Source: Tectiglobus sp039183375 (lineage in GTDB: Bacteria; Pseudomonadota; Alphaproteobacteria; Rhizobiales; Hyphomicrobiaceae). From it: a DNA stretch of 5,552 nt. The stretch lies in assembly GCA_039183375.1 (NCBI GenBank), contig JBCDBQ010000508.1:1-5552 (forward strand). Direction: 5' to 3'. The notes under the pieces were generated by a model. It did not search any database, was not told the DNA's origin, and saw only the letters and a list, made by a program, of their open reading frames with translations. Of this stretch, positions 1 to 5,552 are shown one piece after another. The stretch's first letter is position 1. Each line of letters starts with the position of its first letter. A program made the position numbers and the translations under genes.

Positions 1-1
1 C

Positions 2-2656
2 CCAGCTCTGAAGCGCGCCATTAAAGAGGCGCGCCGCGATCAGGTGCCGGACAATTACATCCAGCGCATCATCCAGTTCGCCCGCCAAGGCTTCAAGGAT
101 ATCGAGTTTCAGACTTACGACACGGATTGGGACTCGGAAGCCTATCTCACAGTCTCCGGTCAGAACTCGAATAACTCTGTTCGTGTGACCGATGAATTCC
201 TTGCTGCCGTTGAAAAGGACAGCGATTGGAATTTGACGGCACGGACCAGCGGCGAAACGACGAAGACCATCAATGCACGTGAGCTTTGGGATCAGATCGG
301 TTATGCCGCTTGGGCCTCAGCTGACCCTGGCATCCAGTTCCACACAACGATCAATGACTGGCATACCTGCCCGGCCAGTGGCCCTATCCGAGCATCCAAC
401 CCGTGCTCTGAGTACATGTTCCTGGACGACACCGCCTGCAACCTGGCGTCGATCAACCTGATGCAGTTCCGCAATGAGGACGGCTCTTTCAAGGTCGAAG
501 ACTTTGAGCACGCCTGTCGGATGTGGACGATCGTTCTCGAGATATCCGTTCTCATGGCGCAGTTTCCGAGCAAGGAAATCGCAGAACTCTCGTATCGGTA
601 CCGCACTCTCGGACTCGGGTTCGCCAACATCGGTGGTCTGCTGATGTCGACCGGGTTGTCTTATGACTCAGATGAGGGTCGTGCAATTTGCGGTGCCATC
701 ACCGCGGTTATGACGGGCGTCGCCTACGCGACATCGGCTGAGATGGCCGCCGAGCTGGGGCCGTTCCCAGGGTATGAGGAAAACGCCTCGGAAATGTTGC
801 GCGTCATCCGCAACCATCGCCGTGCTGCTTACGGTAAGGCCGACGGCTACGAGAAACTTTCAACTCTGCCAGTGCCGCTCGACCATGGCTCTTGCAGCGA
901 TAAGCAGCTTCTTGATGCCGCGACACGGGCTTGGGATCGCGCCATTGAGCTTGGCCAAAGCAACGGCTATCGCAATGCGCAAGCGACGGTCATCGCGCCA
1001 ACCGGCACGATCGGCCTGGTTATGGATTGCGACACGACCGGCATCGAACCTGACTTTGCTTTGGTGAAGTTCAAGAAGCTGGCCGGCGGCGGTTACTTCA
1101 AGATTATCAATCGCGGTGTTCCGCAGGCTCTGCGCCACCTCGGTTATTCTGAAGCGCACATTGCCGAGATTGAGGCGTATGCGGTTGGTCATGGCTCGCT
1201 TCGGCAGGCACCGGCCATCAATCATACGACGCTGAAGCAGAAGGGCTTCACAGACGAGCTGCTGGCGACAGTTGAGGACTCGCTTGCAACAGCATTCGAC
1301 ATCAAGTTTGTCTTCAACAAGTGGACGCTTGGCGAAGAGTTCCTGCGCGACACGCTCAAGGTCGCTGAAGACAAGCTCAACGATCCAAGTTTTGAACTGC
1401 TCGCGCATCTCGGTTTCTCAAAGCAGGACATCGAAGCTGCCAACGAACATGTTTGTGGGTCAATGACGCTGGAAGGTGCACCGCACCTGAAGGAACAGCA
1501 TCTGCCAATTTTCGACTGCGCTAATCCGTGCGGTCGCAAAGGCAAGCGCTATCTATCGGTCAACAGCCACATCGACATGATGGCAGCGAGCCAGCCGTTT
1601 ATCTCAGGCGCGATCTCGAAGACTATCAACATGCCGAATGAGGCAAGCGTTGAGGACTGCAAGAGTGCCTACACACGATCCTGGCGAAAAGCCATCAAGG
1701 CGAACGCGCTCTATCGTGACGGCTCAAAGCTCTCACAGCCGCTGAACTCGCAAATCCTGGCTGATGATGTGGAGGAAGCTGACGAGGTTGCAGCCGAGCT
1801 GACGGCAGACAAGCCAGCTCAACTGCGTGCCGAAGCTGCAGCGGAGCGTATCGTCGAGAGGATCATCGAACGTGGCCGCGAGAAAATGCCGGGTCGTCGC
1901 AAAGGCTACACCCAGAAGGCCGTAGTTGGTGGCCACAAGGTCTATCTGACGACAGGTGAATACGAGGATGGACGGATCGGCGAGATCTTCATCGACATGC
2001 ACAAAGAAGGCGCCGCCTTCCGCTCGTTGATGAACAACTTTGCGATCGCCATCTCGCTTGGCCTCCAATACGGCGTGCCTTTGGACGAATACGTAGACGC
2101 CTTCACGTTTACGCGGTTCGAGCCAGCAGGTCTCGTACAGGGCAACGAAACGATCAAGAACGCGACCTCAGTGCTTGATTATATTTTCCGTGAACTCGCA
2201 GTGTCTTATCTGGCTCGGAATGACCTTGCTCATGTCGATCCAGGCGATGTGTCTTCCACTGCAGTGGGTCAAGGTGAGGAAGCCGAAGAAGCGCCGGCAG
2301 CCAAGATCGTTTCACGTGGCTTCACACGTGGTCAGCTTGTTGGGCGCATCGGTCCCGCAGTGGACGGTGGCGCCGCCCAGCTGACCTCAAGTGTGGCGAG
2401 CATGCAGCAGGAGTTAACAACGGGACTTGGTGCTCAGCAACCGACGGCGTCGATTCCCGATCATGTGGCTTCGGCAACGACGATGACCGATGGGGCACTT
2501 GCCCTGAAGTCCGAACCTGTCATCGACCGCGTCACTGAAGCCCGCATGCAGGGCTATGAAGGTGAAGCTTGTGGCGAGTGTGGCAACTTCACATTGGTTC
2601 GCAATGGCACTTGCCTGAAGTGCAATACATGTGGCTCCACGAGCGGTTGCTCTTAA
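2..2656 (+). CDS. nrdJ: Adenosylcobalamin-dependent (class II) ribonucleotide reductase, 5'-partial
   Basis: This enzyme reduces ribonucleotides to deoxyribonucleotides in the cytoplasm, using adenosylcobalamin to make a cysteine thiyl radical. The frame is open from base 2 with no stop, and the residues before the GTG at 44 continue the family sequence, so 44 is not the start. About 884 residues are visible; long NrdJ proteins of this group run to roughly 1,200, so the N-terminal third is missing. Counting from codon 44, GQNSNNSVR is at 39-47. NPCSE (119-123) holds the expected catalytic thiyl Cys121. Cys132, eleven residues on, fits one half of the active-site redox pair, whose partner would lie off-window. 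APTGTIG is at 318-324 and SQPFISGAISKTINM at 516-530. A TSCPD-like domain covers about 615-725, followed by a low-complexity linker. The tail has a zinc ribbon (Cys843, 846, 857, 860) and a terminal Cys863/Cys869 pair, probably the thiol shuttle. The gene looks intact to its TAA stop. Confidence 0.96.
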   Translation, partial: PALKRAIKEARRDQVPDNYIQRIIQFARQGFKDIEFQTYDTDWDSEAYLTVSGQNSNNSVRVTDEFLAAVEKDSDWNLTARTSGETTKTINARELWDQIGYAAWASADPGIQFHTTINDWHTCPASGPIRASNPCSEYMFLDDTACNLASINLMQFRNEDGSFKVEDFEHACRMWTIVLEISVLMAQFPSKEIAELSYRYRTLGLGFANIGGLLMSTGLSYDSDEGRAICGAITAVMTGVAYATSAEMAAELGPFPGYEENASEMLRVIRNHRRAAYGKADGYEKLSTLPVPLDHGSCSDKQLLDAATRAWDRAIELGQSNGYRNAQATVIAPTGTIGLVMDCDTTGIEPDFALVKFKKLAGGGYFKIINRGVPQALRHLGYSEAHIAEIEAYAVGHGSLRQAPAINHTTLKQKGFTDELLATVEDSLATAFDIKFVFNKWTLGEEFLRDTLKVAEDKLNDPSFELLAHLGFSKQDIEAANEHVCGSMTLEGAPHLKEQHLPIFDCANPCGRKGKRYLSVNSHIDMMAASQPFISGAISKTINMPNEASVEDCKSAYTRSWRKAIKANALYRDGSKLSQPLNSQILADDVEEADEVAAELTADKPAQLRAEAAAERIVERIIERGREKMPGRRKGYTQKAVVGGHKVYLTTGEYEDGRIGEIFIDMHKEGAAFRSLMNNFAIAISLGLQYGVPLDEYVDAFTFTRFEPAGLVQGNETIKNATSVLDYIFRELAVSYLARNDLAHVDPGDVSSTAVGQGEEAEEAPAAKIVSRGFTRGQLVGRIGPAVDGGAAQLTSSVASMQQELTTGLGAQQPTASIPDHVASATTMTDGALALKSEPVIDRVTEARMQGYEGEACGECGNFTLVRNGTCLKCNTCGSTSGCS

Positions 2657-2673
2657 GGCCAATTCATGATGAG

Positions 2674-2679
2674 CGGAGG
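2674..2679 (+). promoter_or_regulatory. Ribosome binding site of the 115-residue protein gene
   Basis: A purine-rich CGGAGG-type Shine-Dalgarno sequence lies about 8 bases before the ATG at 2688. It decides the start: an earlier ATG at 2666 runs into a stop after five codons. Confidence 0.7.
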
Positions 2680-2687
2680 TAGCGCCA

Positions 2688-3035
2688 ATGAGTGATACGA
2701 AGACTTCTACTCACTTGGACAAGATGGAAGGCCGGGCTCGCCCCGGCTCTTCCGGTCCTGCAGTCGGACGGCCTGATAGCGATGAGCAGGCCTACGATAT
2801 TCTGCATCTCGCTGAGCTTGTTCCGATTGTCCGCAAGAGATTTTACATCGAGCAGAAATTTTCTGACGATGCGATCCTCGCCAGCCTCAAAACTATTGCT
2901 GCAGCCTCGACAGACCGTGAGCGGTCTTCGGTTGCATTTACGTCCAACCTAGGCCGCTATCTCGACTCGAGCAGCCAGCGTAAAGAGGCTGGACTGGCAG
3001 CGCTGATCGCCATGCTCCCGCGAGCCAGATCCTAG
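2688..3035 (+). CDS. Hypothetical 115-residue protein downstream of nrdJ
   Basis: I do not recognise this protein. The ATG start is backed by a strong Shine-Dalgarno sequence, and the gene begins 31 bases after the nrdJ stop on the same strand, with no terminator between, so co-transcription with nrdJ is likely. Residues 1-33 are polar and rich in Gly, Pro, Ser and charged residues, and are probably disordered. The rest looks helical: about 34-53 (ending LVPIVRKRFY), 59-75 (SDDAILASLKTIAAAST) and 97-111 (QRKEAGLAALIAMLP). There is no signal peptide, membrane segment, cysteine or metal-binding motif, so a small soluble cytoplasmic protein is expected. A role tied to NrdJ is inferred from position only. 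The good ribosome binding site and uninterrupted frame make a real gene more likely than a chance one. Confidence 0.72.
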   Translation: MSDTKTSTHLDKMEGRARPGSSGPAVGRPDSDEQAYDILHLAELVPIVRKRFYIEQKFSDDAILASLKTIAAASTDRERSSVAFTSNLGRYLDSSSQRKEAGLAALIAMLPRARS

Positions 3036-3232
3036 CAGCCGAGCAGGTTAAAAAAGCCCAGAGCGGCTTGGCTCATACGCTGCCACGAATATGATCTTAA
3101 CTGTGTATGCCTGAGCACTGCCGCAATTCCGTCTAGGGAATCAGATTACCTTTTTGGCGTTGTGTGGTGTCTCTTGTTGCGTTGGCGTTCCCTCTGAAAG
3201 TGCAGGCCAATAGTGCAGGAGCATTGGGCGAT
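3036..3232 (+). other. Intergenic stretch between two unknown genes
   Basis: No gene is supported here. Just after the 115-residue protein, AGCCGAGC (3037-3044) can pair with GCTTGGCT (3066-3073) through eight pairs including one G-T, around a 21-base loop. No T-run follows, so it is a weak terminator candidate at best. A promoter-like sequence overlaps its right arm. The GTG at 3164 opens the frame of the next gene but has no ribosome binding site. Confidence 0.5.
3068..3095 (+). promoter_or_regulatory. Possible sigma70-type promoter for the 197-residue protein gene
   Basis: TTGGCT at 3068-3073 matches the -35 consensus at 4 of 6 bases. TATGAT at 3090-3095 matches the -10 consensus at 5 of 6, with a 16-base spacer. 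Transcription would begin near 3102 and leave a leader of about 130 bases before the ATG at 3233. It is the best promoter match I found in this gap, but chance matches of this quality are common. Confidence 0.3.
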
Positions 3233-3826
3233 ATGACATCGCAAAGCACCCCAAGCTGCGTCTATCTTCTCGCCGATCACCTCGATATGCTGCTGGCAGC
3301 CGGAGAGGACCTGCAGAAGCTTGAGTTCCACAATCTGCCGGCAAATTCTGACGATGAGCCCGGAGGGCACTCGTTGGAAGCCTTCATTCGCCGAACCCGC
3401 GATCTTGAAAGTGCGGCTATCGGGCGATTGATATGTGCGCGGACTCAGGCGGCTCAGTTAGAAGGCGAGGATGCGCGCTTCTCTCTCCTCGCTCGCTTGT
3501 TTCTATCCGGAACGGCGCATCTTAGCGACGTGCTTCAGCACTATCAGAACCCGGAAATGACCGCTTTTGACTATGGTGATGACCCGATAGGATATCTGAG
3601 ATCACGTGGGTTGATCGCTGAGTACAACGGCTGCCTGTCGATTGTTGAGAAGCTGTCCAATGGTGATGATTTTTTAATTGGTGGCCATATCGAACTGGGC
3701 GCCCTGCTGGATCTAAGTGCGCAGTTTCTCGACACGCTTGATACGCAGTTCGGGTTGTTTCCCGAAATTCCGCCGGCCTCAGAAGTTGAACCGAAAGTCG
3801 TCGCCAGCAGACCATCGTTTTTCTAA
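3233..3826 (+). CDS. Hypothetical 197-residue soluble protein
   Basis: I do not recognise this protein. The frame is open from a GTG at 3164, but I chose the ATG at 3233 because AGGAG (3217-3221) precedes it by 11 bases, while nothing like a ribosome binding site precedes the GTG. The longer form would add 23 residues with a hydrophobic stretch (VSLVALAFPL) that resembles a poor signal peptide, but it lacks a basic N-terminus. The 197-residue form looks mainly helical, with likely helices near 11-30 (YLLADHLDMLLAAGEDLQKL), 48-78 (a charged, possibly coiled segment), 82-103 (leading into SGTAHLSDVLQHY) and 150-170. The C-terminal 25 residues are rich in Pro, Glu and Ser and probably flexible. 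No catalytic motif, metal site or membrane segment is visible. It is separated from both neighbours by about 100-200 bases, so it may have its own promoter. Confidence 0.68.
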   Translation: MTSQSTPSCVYLLADHLDMLLAAGEDLQKLEFHNLPANSDDEPGGHSLEAFIRRTRDLESAAIGRLICARTQAAQLEGEDARFSLLARLFLSGTAHLSDVLQHYQNPEMTAFDYGDDPIGYLRSRGLIAEYNGCLSIVEKLSNGDDFLIGGHIELGALLDLSAQFLDTLDTQFGLFPEIPPASEVEPKVVASRPSFF

Positions 3827-3855
3827 GTCAACCTCTAACATCGATGAACTGATCG

Positions 3856-3874
3856 CGTTGGCGATGCACCAACG
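3856..3874. repeat. Short inverted repeat before the oxidoreductase gene
   Basis: CGTTGG (3856-3861) and CCAACG (3869-3874) form a perfect 6-bp inverted repeat around a 7-base centre, 55 bases before the chosen ATG at 3929. It could be a small operator or hairpin, but repeats this short arise by chance. Confidence 0.3.
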
Positions 3875-3928
3875 GCTGCACGATGATGTATGCTTTGCGC
3901 AGCAGTCATCAACGCAACAGGCATCGCT

Positions 3929-5302
3929 ATGCAGTTTGAACAACTTCTGTCCAGTGCAACCGAGCGGCCCGTTCGCGTGGCCTTGATTGGCACGGGCGAG
4001 TTTGGTCTATCACTTATCTCGCAAGCACGGCATATCAACGGTATGGACATCGTGGTGGCGGTTGATCCGGACCTCAATCGCGTGGCCAGTTCGCTCACGG
4101 CTATTGAAGTTGGTCACCGCCATTGTCAGAACCGGCAGCAAGCCCTGACAGCCATTGAGGCAGGCGAGCTCGCGCTTCTTGGATCGACCGACGACGTCTT
4201 CGATCTCCCTGTCGAGATGATTGTCGAGGCGACTGGCTCACCCGAAGCAGGTGCACGGCATGCTTTGCGTGCGATCGAGGCTGGCATTGGCGTAACCATG
4301 GTCTCGAAAGAAGCCGAATGTCTCGTCGGGCCGATACTCGCGCACAAAGCGCGGCAGGCGGGTGTACCCTATACGCTCGTTGAAGGGGACCAGCCGGCTC
4401 TTCTCATCAGCCTTATCAGTCGGGCCCGCGCTTTAGGCTTACCGGTTATCTGTGTCGGCAAATCGAGCGAATACGACTTCGTGTTCAATCCTGCCGACGG
4501 GACGACAACTTGGACAACGGAATCCACCGTATCGCCGCAGCTTGCAGAGCACTGGAGCTTAGGTGACACCGTTCAAGAGACAGTCTATGCCCGATCGCAG
4601 GCGCTGTCTGAGCTTCCGCAGCGCACCGTGCCGGATTATTGCGAAATGCAGCTGGTGTCGAATGCGACAGGCATTCTACCGGACCGAGCAGACTTCCACG
4701 CCCCTATGACCCGCGCTGCCGAACTTCCTTCGATCTACATTCCGCAAAGCGACGGTGGCCTGTTGCAGTCGACGCCCTCGATCGATGTATTCAACTGTCT
4801 CCGTCGACCCGATGAGGCTAGTTTTGCTGGCGGCGTTTTTGTTGTTGTGGAATGGGCCGACACGACGTCAGGCGCATTGTTTCGCGGCAAAGGTATACCG
4901 ACTTCGCCCGATGGAAAGTTCGGTCTCATCTACAATCCATCTCACCTTTTGGGCGTTGAAGCACCCATGTCGATCATGGCGGCTGCCCGACTAGGCAATG
5001 TCAGTGTCGATGAGGGGTACCGACCCATTGTTGATCTTACGGCACGCGCCGCCACCGATCTCGCGGCGGGGCGTGTGCTCGATATTGTCGGTACGCGCCA
5101 TGCCATACCAGATCTTGAACCGTTACTTACGCCGGCTCAACCTGTCACCGACACCACGCCATTGCCTTATTATATGGCCGTCAGCGCCCAGCTCGGCAGG
5201 CCCGTGAAAGCCGGCGAATTCATAACTCGCGGCCACCTCATATCACCCCTACCCGCTAGTTTGAGCGCGCTACGTGCGGAGCAGGACGCTCTTTTTTCTT
5301 GA
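3929..5302 (+). CDS. NAD(P)-dependent oxidoreductase, homoserine-dehydrogenase-like with C-terminal SAF domain
   Basis: This is a predicted cytoplasmic dehydrogenase or reductase of the COG4091 type, 457 residues. Residues 15-45 form a Rossmann start: VRVALIGTGEFG has the GxGxxG dinucleotide motif at 21-26, and VVAVDPD ends the second strand at 42-48. MIVEATGSPEAG (97-108) and MVSKEAE (124-130) match the NAD-binding half of homoserine-dehydrogenase-like proteins. VEGDQPALL (151-159) is the family signature at the start of the catalytic region. The C-terminus, about 375-445, fits a SAF domain, ending QLGRPVKAGEFITRG. The ATG at 3929 was chosen over an in-frame ATG at 3890 (470 residues) because AGG sits 7 bases upstream and the family normally has only a short lead before the Rossmann fold. 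True homoserine dehydrogenase is unlikely given the SAF domain. Brucella DXR-like (DRL) enzymes are, as I recall, relatives, so a sugar- or polyol-phosphate substrate is possible. The family is clear; the substrate is not. Confidence 0.88.
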   Translation: MQFEQLLSSATERPVRVALIGTGEFGLSLISQARHINGMDIVVAVDPDLNRVASSLTAIEVGHRHCQNRQQALTAIEAGELALLGSTDDVFDLPVEMIVEATGSPEAGARHALRAIEAGIGVTMVSKEAECLVGPILAHKARQAGVPYTLVEGDQPALLISLISRARALGLPVICVGKSSEYDFVFNPADGTTTWTTESTVSPQLAEHWSLGDTVQETVYARSQALSELPQRTVPDYCEMQLVSNATGILPDRADFHAPMTRAAELPSIYIPQSDGGLLQSTPSIDVFNCLRRPDEASFAGGVFVVVEWADTTSGALFRGKGIPTSPDGKFGLIYNPSHLLGVEAPMSIMAAARLGNVSVDEGYRPIVDLTARAATDLAAGRVLDIVGTRHAIPDLEPLLTPAQPVTDTTPLPYYMAVSAQLGRPVKAGEFITRGHLISPLPASLSALRAEQDALFS

Positions 5303-5303
5303 T

Positions 5304-5344
5304 CCCCGAAGGCAGCTTTAGCTTGCCATTGGCTGCCTTCGGGG
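5304..5344. terminator. Hairpin between convergent genes, probable transcription terminator
   Basis: CCCCGAAGGCAGC (5304-5316) pairs perfectly with GCTGCCTTCGGGG (5332-5344), a 13-bp GC-rich stem with a 15-base loop. It starts one base after the oxidoreductase stop codon and lies between two genes that face each other, so it may end transcription from both sides. No T-run follows the stem on either strand; the run of six T lies before it on the plus strand. It is therefore not a textbook intrinsic terminator and may instead protect the mRNA 3' end. Confidence 0.6.
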
Positions 5345-5374
5345 GCTCGACGCACTGAAGCGACTGGCTTGTTC

Positions 5375-5551
5375 TCAGTTTGGCGGCTGGAACAGAAAGA
5401 GTTTTGGTGCGCTTTCGGTGGGCGCCTGTTTCCGTCCTTGAGCAGGGACATTACGCGGCGGCGTCACCGACTTACGTTTTGCTACTGAAGCCACAACGAT
5501 CAGCTTCTTGCGCCCGCGCTTGTCCTTGCTAACGCGCAACTGCTGCCGTCG
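5375..5551 (-). CDS. C-terminal end of an unidentified basic protein, 5'-partial
   Basis: On the minus strand a frame runs without a stop from the right edge (5551) to a TGA at 5377-5375, giving 58 residues. The visible part begins RRQQLRVSKDKRGRKK and continues through LIVVASVAKRKS and a Pro/Gln/Lys-rich stretch to end APKLFLFQPPN. Lysine and arginine are heavily enriched at the start, as in nucleic-acid-binding tails, but no family can be named. The other minus-strand frame read through this DNA is broken by stops (near 5451 and 5477), so this frame is the most plausible. The gene would be convergent with the oxidoreductase, with the 13-bp hairpin between them. The fragment is short, so it could still be a chance open frame. 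Confidence 0.45.
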   Translation of the reverse strand, partial: RRQQLRVSKDKRGRKKLIVVASVAKRKSVTPPRNVPAQGRKQAPTESAPKLFLFQPPN

Positions 5552-5552
5552 C

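Noticed and set aside
44..46. GTG as the start codon of nrdJ
   Set aside because: The frame stays open to base 2 and the 14 residues before it continue the conserved NrdJ sequence; the true start lies outside the window.
860..1408. Minus-strand open frame of 182 codons inside nrdJ
   Set aside because: It lies entirely within the strongly conserved nrdJ coding region, resembles no protein family, and is what GC-rich coding DNA gives by chance on the other strand.
1733..2068. Minus-strand open frame of 111 codons inside nrdJ
   Set aside because: It is antisense to the TSCPD-like region of nrdJ and has no convincing ribosome binding site or recognisable product.
3054..3069. AAGCC/GGCTT stem followed by T-run on the minus strand, resembling an intrinsic terminator
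   Set aside because: The stem is only 5 bp, and no minus-strand gene upstream of it is supported.
3858..3894. TTGGCG with a downstream TATGCT or GATGAT as a promoter for the oxidoreductase gene
   Set aside because: The TATGCT spacing is 25 bases, too long for sigma70. The GATGAT alternative has acceptable spacing but only 4 of 6 consensus matches.
5170..5451. Minus-strand open frame of 93 codons across the oxidoreductase 3' end and the hairpin
   Set aside because: It runs through the 13-bp stem and into the well-supported oxidoreductase gene, and competes with the better minus-strand frame that reaches the right edge.

Overview
The window reads as chromosomal DNA of an alphaproteobacterium, most likely of the Rhizobiales/Hyphomicrobiales type. 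The evidence is an adenosylcobalamin-dependent (class II) ribonucleotide reductase of the long NrdJ form with a C-terminal zinc ribbon, together with fairly GC-rich coding DNA. The genus cannot be fixed from this sequence alone.

Layout: (1) Bases 2-2656 (+) hold the C-terminal 884 residues of NrdJ; its N-terminus lies beyond the left edge. (2) Bases 2688-3035 (+), 31 bases after the nrdJ stop and with a good ribosome binding site, encode a 115-residue protein I do not recognise, probably co-transcribed with nrdJ. (3) Bases 3036-3232 are non-coding and carry a possible sigma70-type promoter. (4) Bases 3233-3826 (+) encode a 197-residue, apparently soluble and helix-rich protein of unknown function. 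(5) Bases 3929-5302 (+) encode a 457-residue NAD(P)-dependent oxidoreductase of the homoserine-dehydrogenase-like family with a C-terminal SAF domain (COG4091 type). This family includes the DXR-like (DRL) enzymes of Brucella, so a role in isoprenoid precursor synthesis is possible but unproven. (6) Bases 5304-5344 form a perfect 13-bp stem just after that gene. (7) Bases 5375-5551 (-) hold the 58-residue C-terminal end of a convergent gene that enters from the right edge.

Working together: nrdJ makes deoxyribonucleotides, and the 115-residue protein may be translated from the same mRNA. No functional link between nrdJ, the 197-residue protein and the oxidoreductase is visible. The window holds no mobile element, CRISPR array, tRNA or rRNA that I can support, and I see no clear sign of a new multi-gene system. 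The points most worth following are the substrate of the SAF-domain oxidoreductase and the two unknown proteins between it and nrdJ.
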